In this document: piece after piece, positions 1-9,121 of the stretch
Layout of the letters: each line of letters starts with the position of its first letter
Numbering within the stretch: the stretch's first letter is position 1
Source of the DNA: Leptolyngbya cf. ectocarpi LEGE 11479
GTDB taxonomy: Bacteria > Cyanobacteriota > Cyanobacteriia > Phormidesmidales > Phormidesmidaceae
Assembly: GCF_015207065.1 (NCBI RefSeq)
Contig: NZ_JADEXP010000021.1
Span: 1-36,164, forward strand
Length of the DNA stretch: 36,164 nucleotides
Direction of reading: 5' to 3'
Translations under genes and position numbers: made by a program
The notes under the pieces: model-generated
Database searches by the model: none
What the model was told of the DNA's origin: nothing
Seen by the model: the letters and a program-made list of their open reading frames with translations, nothing else

Positions 1-131
1 GGAGTAAGTGGATCGTTTCTGGACTCAATCCCTGGATAAAGCGCTGTTTCATTGAGCGATAGACTATCTATTACTAACGGGTTTTACATCATCATGAATG
101 ATGTAAAGGTTTTTGGCGATCTACTTACTCC
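1..131. mobile_element. Small element with terminal inverted repeats (MITE-like), left edge at the window edge
   Basis: Bases 1-15 (GGAGTAAGTGGATCG) match the reverse complement of bases 117-131 (GGAGTAAGTAGATCG) at 14 of 15 positions, so this 131-bp stretch has inverted termini. It has no open reading frame of useful length, as expected of a non-autonomous element. Inside is a perfect 10-bp hairpin, TTTACATCAT (83-92) with ATGATGTAAA (98-107), followed by a short T run. The right end abuts the broken monooxygenase gene and supplies its stop codon (TAA, complement of 125-127). The left flank is outside the window, so a target-site duplication cannot be checked. It could also be the end of a larger insertion sequence. 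Confidence 0.55.
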
Positions 132-553
132 TCTGGTCGGTCACCCGAAGCCACACCCAGAATCAGTCGCCCACCAGAAAGTACATCAGCGGTGACTGCA
201 GCCTTAGCAACATGGGCTGGATGTCGCAGCGGTAAAATAATACTGGCAACACCCAGGGCGATCCGCTCAGTCTGGCCAGCTAAAAGCCCTAGATAGACAA
301 AGGGGTCGTAAGTCTGACCAGCATCCCCAAATGACGGCACGTTGAACGGTACATCTCGCAACCAGATGGCCGAAAATCCCAGTTCTTCAACGAGTTGAAT
401 ACGTTTGACGTGATCGGCCATGGTCGGTACCGGACTCTTTGCATAGGTCTCAATTGGCACCACCAATCCAAGGCTTAACCGATGTGGCCGGAACACGGAA
501 TTATATCCTCGATTGATAGGCTGAAATCCTTTAGTATCAATAGATTTGAACAT
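125..553 (-). pseudogene. Luciferase-like (LLM class) flavin-dependent oxidoreductase, 3' truncated
   Basis: The 142 residues match the N-terminal part of bacterial luciferase-type oxidoreductases (F420/FMN-dependent TIM-barrel monooxygenases, usually about 310-340 aa). Visible family signatures are RLSLGLVVPIE near residue 27, GFSAIWLRDVPF near 60, TERIALGVASIILPLRHP near 95 and SGGRLILGVASGDRPEE at the end. The family normally continues after the GDRPEE motif. Here the reading frame instead runs into the terminal repeat of the element at 1-131 and stops. More than half of the barrel is missing, so the product is probably inactive. The gene starts 38 bases after the crotonase-family gene on the same strand, so the two were likely one transcript. 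The rest of the gene may lie left of the window. Confidence 0.8.
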
Positions 554-591
554 ATTTAATTCTGTTCAGTAGCAAGTCTGGGAAAGCTGCT

Positions 592-1434
592 TTACTGAAT
601 CTCCTGAACACTGGTCAGCATCTCTTCCCAACCGTGCTGATTGTTCATATCGAACTGTGCACCGTTGTCGTCGGCCCATTTAAAGCGCTTCAATGCTGGG
701 GTTTGACTCGTTGCCTGATAGAGCCAATAGGCCTCTTCTTTCAGGGCATCTTCAATCGGCATGTCAATTGAGGCATAGACAGCCTGTTTGCACGCATTGA
801 TCGACTCGGCGGGCCAAAGGGCGATACGGTTGGCCAGTGATTCGACAAACGGGCCGATTGCATCGGGGTCGAGCGCCTTATTAATGGTGCCATAGGCTTC
901 GGCCTGGTCGGCATCATAGTCTCTGGCCCCCAGGATAATCTCCAGTGCGCGCCCCAGACCTGTCTGACGAGCCATGCGAGATGCCCCACCACCACAGGGC
1001 AGGATGCCCATGCCAACTTCCATTTGCATAAACTTTGCTTTACCACGGGCGGCAAAGCGCATGTCGCAGGCCAGGGCAAATTCATGCCCACCGCCGCGGG
1101 CGAAGCCTTCAATCTTAGCAATTGTGGCCTGGGGCAGCTTGCTGATGCGTTCCAGCGTGGATTGCAGGTCAAGCAGTTTAACCTCATCACGGGAGACTGC
1201 AGTCGCGGACATCTCCTTGAGAAAATCCGTGTCGGCATGGGCCACAAAAATCTCTGGATGGGCAGATTGGAAGACAACAACTTTGATGTCGCGATTTGTT
1301 TCTAGCCTTTGCGCCAACGTATTTAGGTCAGCAAGCATGGGTAAACCCTGAATGTTGACCGGCGGATAGTCAAACGTGACCCATGCGATCGCATTTTCCA
1401 CATGAACGTTGAAAGTGGTGAAGGTATCTTTCAT
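592..1434 (-). CDS. Enoyl-CoA hydratase/isomerase (crotonase) family protein
   Basis: This 280-aa protein has the usual crotonase length and fold signature. The oxyanion-hole stretch is IEGFARGGGHEFALACD near residues 107-123, followed by the active-site helix MEVGMGILPCGGG near 138-150. Both glutamate positions that act in hydratases (in GGGHE and in MEVG) are present, so it may be a true hydratase or isomerase acting on an acyl-CoA; the substrate cannot be read from the sequence. A ribosome-binding site (AGGAG) precedes the ATG by about 8 bases. The gene heads a two-gene unit with the truncated luciferase-like oxidoreductase and is divergent from an HxlR regulator, which suggests a small detoxification or catabolic unit controlled by that regulator. 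Confidence 0.88.
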   Translation of the reverse strand: MKDTFTTFNVHVENAIAWVTFDYPPVNIQGLPMLADLNTLAQRLETNRDIKVVVFQSAHPEIFVAHADTDFLKEMSATAVSRDEVKLLDLQSTLERISKLPQATIAKIEGFARGGGHEFALACDMRFAARGKAKFMQMEVGMGILPCGGGASRMARQTGLGRALEIILGARDYDADQAEAYGTINKALDPDAIGPFVESLANRIALWPAESINACKQAVYASIDMPIEDALKEEAYWLYQATSQTPALKRFKWADDNGAQFDMNNQHGWEEMLTSVQEIQ

Positions 1435-1532
1435 TGGGCATCTCCTATGAGTTTAGGGTACTGGTTTCCGTCGAGGCGTTAGTTCGTAATGGTTACCGGA
1501 TCTAAAAGGATGAGAGTAAGCCAGAACACGCT

Positions 1533-1561
1533 TTTTTACTTTTGCTGGTGTCCCTAGTCAA
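1533..1561 (-). promoter_or_regulatory. Candidate promoter of the crotonase-family operon
   Basis: Read on the minus strand there is TTGACT (1556-1561), a 17-base spacer and TAAAAA (1533-1538), a plausible sigma-70 arrangement about 100 bases upstream of the crotonase ATG. A weak imperfect palindrome (1553-1574, CCTA...TAGG ends) overlaps the -35 box and could be an additional operator. This is motif reading only. Confidence 0.35.
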
Positions 1562-1589
1562 AAATTAGCGTAGGCCACAACAAACAATA

Positions 1590-1617
1590 TTGACAAGTAC
1601 CTACATTTTTGTAAGTA
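1590..1617 (+). promoter_or_regulatory. Candidate promoter and palindromic operator of the HxlR-type regulator
   Basis: TTGACA (1590-1595), a 16-base spacer and TAAGTA (1612-1617) form a good promoter. A 20-base imperfect palindrome, TACCTACATTTTTGTAAGTA (1598-1617), symmetric at 16 of 20 positions, covers the spacer and -10 box. Operators of HxlR/DUF24 regulators such as B. subtilis YodB also begin with TAC and end with GTA, which supports autoregulation. The arrangement makes the TTG at 1590 part of the -35 box and argues for the ATG at 1650 as the start of translation. Confidence 0.45.
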
Positions 1618-1649
1618 ATGGAAATATAGGACCAAATTGGGACCCAGCA

Positions 1650-1994
1650 ATGACGCGGAAGTATAACTGGAAAACGGGATGTGATGTGGAAGCCACGCTA
1701 AGTGTCATCGGCGGTCGATGGAAGCCCATACTCATGTGCCATCTGCTTGACGGGCGCAAGCGCTTCGGTGAACTGCGACGTCTCACTCCCAATGCAACAG
1801 AACGCATGATCACTTTACAGCTGCGTGAGTTAGAGGCAGATGGCGTCATCGCGCGCCATGTCTATGCCGAAGTGCCGCCTCGTGTCGAGTACGAGCTAAC
1901 GGAGTTTGGACGCTCCCTGGAGGCAATTCTCTTTCTTATGCAGGAGTGGGGGCGTGAGTTCAAGACCCGGCGGCTTGCTAAAGATTGCATCTGA
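1650..1994 (+). CDS. HxlR-family winged-helix transcriptional regulator
   Basis: The 114-aa protein from the ATG at 1650 matches the HxlR (DUF24) family, small dimeric winged-helix regulators of about 110-130 aa. The family signature is clear: a cysteine near the N-terminus (TGCDVEATLSVIGGRWKP), the recognition-helix region FGELRRLTPNATERMITLQL, and the wing ARHVYAEVPPRVEYELTEFG. The N-terminal cysteine corresponds to the residue used by several members to sense quinones, aldehydes or oxidants. An upstream TTG at 1590 would add 20 residues that look unlike the family and overlap a promoter, so I prefer 1650. It is divergent from the crotonase/monooxygenase pair, its most likely target. The effector is unknown. 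Confidence 0.88.
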   Translation: MTRKYNWKTGCDVEATLSVIGGRWKPILMCHLLDGRKRFGELRRLTPNATERMITLQLRELEADGVIARHVYAEVPPRVEYELTEFGRSLEAILFLMQEWGREFKTRRLAKDCI

Positions 1995-2105
1995 GACGTC
2001 AAGGACCGCAAAAAATCCGGACTCTACCGGACGACTGGGTTTGGTACGGGAATAATGTGAGTGCTGTCCTGATATCAATACAGATCTGTCTGGGGTCGCC
2101 AGCGT

Positions 2106-3485
2106 ATGAAGAATTTGCCGGAAAATACTAGCCGTCGATTGACGATTTTATACATTTCGTCATTGGGTGCGATCGCAACCCTGGCCATCATGGGTCAGTT
2201 CCGGATACAACGGTTACTCAACGAGCAAAATCTAGACATTCAGGTTATTACGGCAGCCCAACGACAACAGTTAGTCAGCCAACAATTGGTCAAATCAACC
2301 CTGGCTCTAGGACTGCCCCTGGCGGATGACACGAAACAGGAGCATGCCGCCCACTTACAGAACATTATTCAAAGCGCAGAATCATGGCAGCAAAGGTTGG
2401 TTGCGCTGCAAACAGCAACGCACCTATCAGGGCAACAACAGCAACAGGTGCAAGCCATGACCACCGACCTTTCTCACCAATATGAAGCCTTAGTGAGAGC
2501 GGCCAAAGCAGCAGTCGCAGATGTCTCAACCGAGAACCCAAGCGGCAATGGTCAAGCACAAAGGCAAAATATGGATGATATCGACCAGCTGCTGGAGACA
2601 GAAAGAGCGTTTATCAACGACATGGATCAATTGATCCTGGCCTACAATCAACAGGTTGCCCTTGAAGCAAATAATCTGAAGCGCCTTGAGCACAGCCTTT
2701 TTCTAGTGACAATTACCGTCTTGATTTTAGAAGGCTGTTTAATCTTTCGGCCAGCTACGCGCAAGATTTATCAAGCCCTAGATGCCTTAAAACAGTCCTT
2801 GCAAGAGACCCAACAAACAGCCGCTCAGCTAGCAATAGAACAACAAAAATCAGAAAATCTGTTGCTCAATATCTTACCCCAACCGATCGCTCAGCGGCTC
2901 AAGCAAGAGCCCCAGGCCATTGCCGATGGTTTTCCTAATGTCACCGTTTTGTTTGCTGATATTGTTGGGTTTACCCAGCTATCAACCCAGATCTCTCCAG
3001 AGAAGTTAGTTTCTCTGTTGAATAATATTTTCTCTGCTTTTGACCAACTAGTGGAAAAACACGGGTTAGAGAAAATCAAAACCATTGGTGATGCCTATAT
3101 GGCTGTCGGCGGCTTGCCAGAGCCCCGAGCCGATCATGCCCAGGCTGTAGTCATGTTTGCCCTTGATATACAAACCGTGATCGACAAGTTTAATTGGGAA
3201 ACAGGTCACAATTTAAGCATTCGGATTGGTATTAACTCGGGACCTGTGGTGGCTGGAGTAATTGGTATTAAAAAGTATATTTATGACCTTTGGGGCGATA
3301 CAGTGAATACTGCTAGCCGCATGGAATCCCATGGAACACCGGGCATGATTCAAATCACGGAAAGTACGTTTCAGCTGATCCAGCATCAGTTTCACATTGA
3401 GCCCATTGGCCAGATTGCCATCAAGGGTAAAGGGCAGATGATGACCTATCGAGTGATTGATATATTGAAATTTTCGAAACGATAG
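2106..3485 (+). CDS. Membrane-bound class III adenylate cyclase with PilJ-like sensor
   Basis: The 459-aa protein has an N-terminal membrane segment (about residues 13-30), a helical extracytoplasmic region to about 195, a second membrane segment (about 197-215), a coiled linker and a class III cyclase domain (about 275-455). The sensor contains AAQRQQLVSQQLVKS, resembling the type IV pili transducer N-terminal (PilJ_N) motif. The catalytic site looks complete: FADIVGFT with metal-binding D285, EKIKTIGD with K325 and D329, and YDLWGDTVNTASRM with D394, N401 and R405. K325 plus D394 is the adenine-specific pair, so the product should be cAMP rather than cGMP. The ribosome-binding site is weak. 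No effector gene is adjacent. Confidence 0.9.
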   Translation: MKNLPENTSRRLTILYISSLGAIATLAIMGQFRIQRLLNEQNLDIQVITAAQRQQLVSQQLVKSTLALGLPLADDTKQEHAAHLQNIIQSAESWQQRLVALQTATHLSGQQQQQVQAMTTDLSHQYEALVRAAKAAVADVSTENPSGNGQAQRQNMDDIDQLLETERAFINDMDQLILAYNQQVALEANNLKRLEHSLFLVTITVLILEGCLIFRPATRKIYQALDALKQSLQETQQTAAQLAIEQQKSENLLLNILPQPIAQRLKQEPQAIADGFPNVTVLFADIVGFTQLSTQISPEKLVSLLNNIFSAFDQLVEKHGLEKIKTIGDAYMAVGGLPEPRADHAQAVVMFALDIQTVIDKFNWETGHNLSIRIGINSGPVVAGVIGIKKYIYDLWGDTVNTASRMESHGTPGMIQITESTFQLIQHQFHIEPIGQIAIKGKGQMMTYRVIDILKFSKR

Positions 3486-3526
3486 GTTTATTGACCCAAA
3501 TCTGATTGGATCGATAATTATGGAGT

Positions 3527-4351
3527 ATGGACCGACCAGTTAAGCAAATGGATATACCGGAAGCCAGCTCTACCGCAGATGTGTCCGTATTGTCAATCTC
3601 TCAGGCAACGAGAGCTACGTTTACAGATCTGTACTTTCAACACACATTTTTGGTCTTCATTCAGGTTGGCAGTAAGCGAGTACTGTGCCCCATCAATGGC
3701 GAATTGATCGGTCATACTGAAGATGTGATGATATTTTCTCCTGGATCTATAATAACGCTGGAAAACCGACCAGTGCTTGACAATGATTATCGAGCCACTG
3801 GCGTTTGCTTCCCGCATCAGATGATCGAGACGGTGTTTTCCCATAAAAACTCCAATACTGAACCAGCTGGCATCCAGATTGTGCCAGCCAGCGCAGGCCA
3901 GACCCTCCAAATATTACATGCTATTCAGGCCACGTTAAACGATGCAGACCTACCGGAACCGATCAAACAGCATCGCCTACTGGAGCCCCTGATCTGGTTA
4001 AAATATAATGGGATTCATCTCTCATCTCATGAAGAAGAGAAACCACTGAGTAAGGTCAGAAGACTAATCGAAACAGATTTAAGCCATCCTTGGCGGTCCA
4101 ATGAAGTGGCTGATCATTTTGCCATCAGTGAGGCAACCATGCGGCGCTGGCTAGCCAAATCTGGGCAAGGATTTTCCAAAATACTGCAGAATACACGACT
4201 GGAGCATGGGCTCAGTCTCTTGCAATCAACAGATATGCCAATTTCAGCAATCGCCTATACGTGTGGCTTTAAAACACCGTCCCATTTTTCCGATTCGTTT
4301 AGGAAGAGATTTGGCATCCAGCCAAGTGAGATTCGTAAGGTAGAAGTTTGA
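3527..4351 (+). CDS. AraC-family transcriptional regulator
   Basis: The 274-aa protein has an N-terminal cupin-like sensing region (about 20-130) and a C-terminal pair of helix-turn-helix motifs (about 180-270). The first HTH is RSNEVADHFAISEATMRRWL. The second is ISAIAYTCGFKTPSHFSDSF followed by RKRFGIQPSEIRK, the classic AraC signature ending. The N-terminal half resembles regulators such as GadX/GadW only loosely, so the ligand is unknown. A second in-frame ATG at 3548 is possible. It starts 41 bases after the cyclase stop and lies about 100 bases upstream of the exported PEBP gene, which could be its target; that is inference from position. Confidence 0.87.
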   Translation: MDRPVKQMDIPEASSTADVSVLSISQATRATFTDLYFQHTFLVFIQVGSKRVLCPINGELIGHTEDVMIFSPGSIITLENRPVLDNDYRATGVCFPHQMIETVFSHKNSNTEPAGIQIVPASAGQTLQILHAIQATLNDADLPEPIKQHRLLEPLIWLKYNGIHLSSHEEEKPLSKVRRLIETDLSHPWRSNEVADHFAISEATMRRWLAKSGQGFSKILQNTRLEHGLSLLQSTDMPISAIAYTCGFKTPSHFSDSFRKRFGIQPSEIRKVEV

Positions 4352-4415
4352 GCGATTTTCGATAGATCTTGCCTGATTGGTGAAAGTAAAGTGAAACAGT
4401 CCTTGCTAAATTCAT

Positions 4416-4430
4416 AGTATAAACAATACT
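4416..4430. promoter_or_regulatory. Small palindrome upstream of the PEBP gene
   Basis: AGTAT AAACA ATACT is a perfect 5-bp inverted repeat with a 5-base spacer, 22 bases upstream of the PEBP start. It overlaps likely -10 sequence and may be an operator. Short palindromes like this also arise by chance in AT-rich DNA. Confidence 0.2.
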
Positions 4431-4452
4431 CAAGGTAAAAAGGACCACGCTC

Positions 4453-5001
4453 ATGCTTAGTAAGGTTACTGCCCTTGGCTTCTTGCTCGCTACCACTATC
4501 GCATCCTCTGCATCTGCGCAGGAGTTTGAATTGACCAGTACAACAGTCTCCGAAGGCGCACAGTTAACCAACGCTCATGTTTTTGAGGGTTTTGGATGTG
4601 AAGGTGAAAATCAGTCACCCCAATTATCATGGACTGGAGCACCGGAAGGGACAAGAAGCTTTGCAATCACTGCCTATGATCCAGACGCACCAACCGGATC
4701 AGGCTGGTGGCATTGGAATGTTGTTAATCTCCCGGCCTCTACCAGTTCTGTTTCTCAGAATGCCAGTATCAATAACAATCTGCCAGGAGAGGCGCTTGAA
4801 ATTCGAAATGACTACGGTGCGATTGGGTTTGGAGGCGCTTGCCCTCCTCCAGGTGAAGTTCATCGTTATATCTTCACGGTCTATGCCCTGGGTACAGAGC
4901 GTCTGGAACTGCCTGAAGATCCAAGCAATGCGCTGGTCGGCTTTATGATTCATGCCAATATGCTTGACAGTAGAAGTATCACAGCTGTTTACAATCGATA
5001 A
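4453..5001 (+). CDS. Exported YbhB/YbcL-type PEBP (Raf kinase inhibitor-like) protein
   Basis: The 182-aa protein begins with a signal peptide ending ASSASA just before QEF, so it is probably exported to the periplasm. The mature part matches bacterial phosphatidylethanolamine-binding proteins. Signatures are CEGENQSPQLSW, YDPDAPTGSGWWHWNVVNLP (the ligand-pocket DPDAP and HW motifs) and the glycine/proline-rich segment GFGGACPPPGEVHRYIF. Length is as usual for the family. Biochemical roles of bacterial members are poorly defined. An AAGGA ribosome-binding site lies just upstream of the ATG. It follows the AraC-type regulator in the same direction. Confidence 0.9.
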   Translation: MLSKVTALGFLLATTIASSASAQEFELTSTTVSEGAQLTNAHVFEGFGCEGENQSPQLSWTGAPEGTRSFAITAYDPDAPTGSGWWHWNVVNLPASTSSVSQNASINNNLPGEALEIRNDYGAIGFGGACPPPGEVHRYIFTVYALGTERLELPEDPSNALVGFMIHANMLDSRSITAVYNR

Positions 5002-5100
5002 TTATAAACAGCAAATGCCGTGTGGTGTGTTTCTTGGTATACCTTCTTTCTCTACACTGATAAACTTTTAGGAATGCACCATAAACATCGACTGCTATAA

Positions 5101-5496
<396 letters not shown>

Positions 5497-5573
5497 ACCA
5501 ACAACTAAGTTAGGAGCTTCTAACCTCTACTAGACTGATTACTTTTGGTCCCTCTAGATTTCACCTTGGTCGG

Positions 5574-7949
5574 CTACTGCACAACAGGTTTGCTGGTTTC
5601 CCATTTTGAAAAAATGGCTTGGATCTGATTTAGCTTAAAGGGCTTGCTCACATAATCATCCATACCCGCTGCTAAACAAGCTTCCTGATCTTCCTGCTGT
5701 GCATTAGCTGTTACAGCAATAATGGTTGGACGGTGTTTTCCCCATTTTTCAACAATTTTCTCAGTTGCTTCTAAGCCTCCCATTTTAGGCATTTGCAGAT
5801 CCATAAAAATCATGTCATAACGCTGATGCTCTAGAGCCTCTAACACCTCTACTCCATTAGTGGCCAGATCTCCCGAGTAGCCCAACTGTGACAAAATACG
5901 CAGCATTACCATCTGGTTGACCGGATGATCTTCAGCGACTAGGACTCTGAGCACATCTTGATGGTCCACCCCATGGTTGTCATGTGCAGGGGTAAGACCT
6001 ACAGGGAGAGAAGCTTGTGCACTGTTATCCTGCTCTACAGTCTGAGCATTACCGTAGGCCTGAGCTGGTACATCTGCCCACTGGGTTTGAATCGTGAAAC
6101 AAAACATCGAGCCTTGCCTGATTTTACTGATAACCCAGATTTTTCCCCCCATCAAGGTTACCAAGCGTTTACAAATAGCTAAGCCTAACCCTGTACCTCC
6201 ATATTTGCGGGTAATGGAGCTATCAATTTGAGAAAAGTCCTTAAACAGTTTATGGATGCCATCAGTTGGAATGCCAATACCCGTATCTTGAACTGAAAAT
6301 TCTAACGTGATGGGCGCTATAACTTGACCATGGTGCGATGGTTGCGCATCTAGTGGCTGTGGGTAGGATATTTCAGTCCGTATGGACCTGACTGAAATCA
6401 GAATTTTTCCCTGCTCTGTAAATTTGATAGCATTGCTGACTAAATTCACCAGAACCTGACGCAGCCGATTCACATCACCGCGAATATAGGCAGGAACATC
6501 GTTGGCGATTTGATATGACAGCCGCAATTTTTTCTCAGAGGCTGCACTGGCAAACAGATCTAAAACATCTTCAATACAGTTTCTCAGAGCAAAGGAAAAC
6601 TCCTCTAAGACCATGTAGCCTGATTCAATTTTAGAGAAATCGAGAATGTCATTAATAATATTGAGCAAGCTCTCACTGCTATTGCGAATAATATCTAAAT
6701 ATTGATGCTGCTCCAGCGTTAAGTCGGTATTTAGTAACAGGCTAGTGGTGCCAATGACGCCATTCATCGGTGTGCGAATTTCGTGACTCATATTGGCCAA
6801 AAATCGAGACTTGGCCTGGCTAGCGACTTCTGCCTTTTGTTTTTCTTCACAAATGGTCTCTATTTGGCTCTGAATTTGAGTGGACATCGTTTGAAAGTTG
6901 TGAGCTAAGGTACCGACTTCATCCGTGCCTTTGGGTAGGTCTCCGGCCAGCTCAAAATGCCCTGTCGCCATCTCATTGATGGCATTTTTTAATTGTCGCA
7001 AACGCAGACGTAACAATTGAGCACTGCGAATCTGTAATAGGGTAAATATAATCAGCAGAGCAAAAACAATGCTAAAGACAAAACCCGTTTGCAAACTAGA
7101 AATCTGTCGTTGAGACTGAAGTCGCTCAGTGGTTACATTCAGTAACTCATTCACTTCCTGCTGACTATCGGAAATACTCGGGGCAATGCGATCAAATTGC
7201 AGGGAAGCTTCAGCCATCGACAACTCTAGCTCCACCGTACTGTACATGAGTTCGACCACGAGTTCACGGTATCGCTGCACTGCAAGTGTTAGATCTTCTG
7301 TACCAGGAGCAGAATCTGCAAGGTCAGATTTGACCACTTGCTCTAGTTCGATCACCTGGTCCACTAGGCGATCAGACAGCCGCATGTCTAAGGTGCTGCT
7401 AAACTTCTGCTCATAAAGCTGTATGTGCAAGAACTTTGTTATTAAGTCCTGCTGGTTGGCGGTGTTTAGCTCAGTTTGAATACGCTCTTTGACAGCTTGG
7501 AGTTCGGCTAAAATCCCTGAGCGATTATCATCGACGGCTATGCGCGCATGAATTGTCTGGGTTTGATTGACTGAATGCTCGTACTTCTGTGCGATCGCAA
7601 GAAACGTCTCCAGGGAATCGGCAATCTCCTCATCTCCAGCCTGTCGATAGCTCTGCAGTAAAAGTTTGGCAATGTGCTTAGCGTGCTCCAGCTGGTCTGT
7701 AAAATCAGATGAGTTAGACGGAGCTTGAGCTTGGTTAATCCGAAATTCCTGTAGACGTGCCATCAGCATCGATGACTCTATCTGATTTAAGCGATCTTTC
7801 ACTAACAGAAGTTTTGCCTGTTCTTGAATAAGGGCATTATTCTGCGATCGATCTTGAAAATCTAAAAATGCCAACGTTGCGGTCGCTGCCAAGGCAACTA
7901 CCGCAAAGGAGGAAAATCGGGAGAGGAACTTGAGTCTTTGCCAAATCAT
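5574..7949 (-). CDS. Hybrid sensor histidine kinase/response regulator
   Basis: The 791-aa protein has a membrane segment (about 13-29), a long helical extracytoplasmic sensor (about 35-285), a second membrane segment (about 289-307), a HAMP linker, a HisKA domain with phospho-acceptor H389 ([11 protein letters not shown]), and an HATPase domain with N box ([13 protein letters not shown]), DTGIGIP and [14 protein letters not shown]-terminal receiver domain follows, with phospho-acceptor D717 ([10 protein letters not shown]). No Hpt domain is present, so the phosphate must pass to a separate protein. The sensor is not one I recognise. The gene begins 24 bases after the stop of the YHS lipoprotein gene, so the two are probably co-transcribed and the lipoprotein may take part in sensing. 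Confidence 0.93.
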   Translation of the reverse strand: MIWQRLKFLSRFSSFAVVALAATATLAFLDFQDRSQNNALIQEQAKLLLVKDRLNQIESSMLMARLQEFRINQAQAPSNSSDFTDQLEHAKHIAKLLLQSYRQAGDEEIADSLETFLAIAQKYEHSVNQTQTIHARIAVDDNRSGILAELQAVKERIQTELNTANQQDLITKFLHIQLYEQKFSSTLDMRLSDRLVDQVIELEQVVKSDLADSAPGTEDLTLAVQRYRELVVELMYSTVELELSMAEASLQFDRIAPSISDSQQEVNELLNVTTERLQSQRQISSLQTGFVFSIVFALLIIFTLLQIRSAQLLRLRLRQLKNAINEMATGHFELAGDLPKGTDEVGTLAHNFQTMSTQIQSQIETICEEKQKAEVASQAKSRFLANMSHEIRTPMNGVIGTTSLLLNTDLTLEQHQYLDIIRNSSESLLNIINDILDFSKIESGYMVLEEFSFALRNCIEDVLDLFASAASEKKLRLSYQIANDVPAYIRGDVNRLRQVLVNLVSNAIKFTEQGKILISVRSIRTEISYPQPLDAQPSHHGQVIAPITLEFSVQDTGIGIPTDGIHKLFKDFSQIDSSITRKYGGTGLGLAICKRLVTLMGGKIWVISKIRQGSMFCFTIQTQWADVPAQAYGNAQTVEQDNSAQASLPVGLTPAHDNHGVDHQDVLRVLVAEDHPVNQMVMLRILSQLGYSGDLATNGVEVLEALEHQRYDMIFMDLQMPKMGGLEATEKIVEKWGKHRPTIIAVTANAQQEDQEACLAAGMDDYVSKPFKLNQIQAIFSKWETSKPVVQ

Positions 7950-7973
7950 GGGGCCGAAGCGAATAGGTCTGGC

Positions 7974-8549
7974 TTAAAGCTCCCCAGGCGATTTGAACTG
8001 AATAACAGGCCAGTTAGCAGAAACCTTCTGAAGATTACCCGCACTATCTTGTAGAAACTTCTGCTGGACATCTTCATTGAGGAAAACATATAAGCGAGAC
8101 TTAATCACAGACCATACTTGTGGATCGCCATCAAACTTTTTTTTCAGAACAATGCCAAAGGTGCAGTAGCCACCATTGGCAGGTGCATATTTTTCAGGCT
8201 CATTACTGAATAAGTCACGATTCTCAGCGGTTGCAAAATGCCAGGTGGCATCATTCCAGGTAAAACTGTGAGCCTCCTGACCTTTGACTGGCTCAGCCTC
8301 TGTGAAATAAGACACTGGGTCATACCCTCGCAAAGCAATGCCGGCTTCATCTAGGTTTAGATGGACTTGCGTGTCCTGAATTTGCTCCGTTTTCGGTTGG
8401 GCAATACTCTCTTGGGAGGCAGCAGTACCCTCAATATCGACGATCTCAGAGTGAGAAGTACAACCACCGATCGCGAGTGCCAGGCTTCCCAGCACTAAAT
8501 AATAGAAAATGGAGGAAACGGTGAACCTGGAGGTCTGTCTTCTAATCAT
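7974..8549 (-). CDS. YHS-domain lipoprotein
   Basis: From the ATG at 8549 the 191-aa protein has a lipoprotein signal: charged MIRRQTSRF, a hydrophobic core and the lipobox-like AIGGC, so it is probably anchored in a membrane. The C-terminal half is a YHS domain (about residues 75-175) with GYDPVSYF, FTWNDATWHFAT, LFSNEPEKYAPANGGYC and a downstream KKFDGDPQVWSV segment. YHS domains often occur in metal-handling or redox proteins, but no metal is proven here. The frame is open 46 codons further upstream, but that extension would bury the signal peptide, so I reject it. It precedes the hybrid kinase by 24 bases. Confidence 0.85.
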   Translation of the reverse strand: MIRRQTSRFTVSSIFYYLVLGSLALAIGGCTSHSEIVDIEGTAASQESIAQPKTEQIQDTQVHLNLDEAGIALRGYDPVSYFTEAEPVKGQEAHSFTWNDATWHFATAENRDLFSNEPEKYAPANGGYCTFGIVLKKKFDGDPQVWSVIKSRLYVFLNEDVQQKFLQDSAGNLQKVSANWPVIQFKSPGEL

Positions 8550-9121
8550 GAAAAGATACCTGCATGCTTGCCTTGGGTCCCTGCGGATTTGGCAGTAGTC
8601 AGAAATGAGCACATTCCTAACTTTATAGTCCAGTCTATCCTTGGAATGAGGAAGACTAAATTTTAACAAGGCAAAAGTCGTGAGCATTTTAAAAACACTT
8701 TATAAAATAAAGTTACATGCTACTAATTTTGCCGCTTCCATGACAATTAGCGATCGCACATTTTTAACAGGCATACCCTAGCTTTACAGGAATGTCGTTA
8801 ATCGATCAGCAATCCCCGTGTAAACACTTATTAACCTCAGCTGTCTCATCAGACGTGACCGATGGTTACGCCCCACTTGACATCTACCCAATAGCTCAAG
8901 GGTAACACCCCTCAATTCCAGATTTTCTCTGTGTAGGACACTACTCAATCCGCTACATAGCTGAGCGTCCTTGTTATGCTGTTGCGAACCTGCCAACGAT
9001 TCTCTTTTTGATGCAAGCCATCCGTTCCAACAACAACGTCTTACCTTTGAGCAAGGTAAACTCTCCACAGGACTTCAAGGCCGGTGCCCCCCCTTACAAG
9101 CATGTAAAAAGGGGCTGTTTG
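8550..9121. other. Gap without a convincing gene
   Basis: This stretch lies between the YHS lipoprotein gene and the small conserved gene at 9122-9370. Bases 8690-8760 are AT-rich, include one HIP1 site, and are the likely promoter region of the YHS/kinase operon. From 8784 to 9068 a minus-strand frame of 94 codons is open, but it resembles nothing I know and has odd composition. Short stretches in the other frames look protein-like between stops, so this may be a decayed gene. Confidence 0.4.

Noticed and set aside
974-1351. 125-codon plus-strand frame opposite the crotonase-family gene
   Set aside because: It lies entirely on the opposite strand of a clear coding region and has no domain features. 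Similar shadows occur across ndhF3, pyrG and ribF.
5509-5524. GTTAG...CTAAC hairpin between the VOC and kinase genes
   Set aside because: Stem of only six pairs with no T run, so it is too weak to call a terminator.
8784-9068. 94-codon minus-strand open frame
   Set aside because: No family resemblance and unusual composition. Kept only as a note in the gap description.
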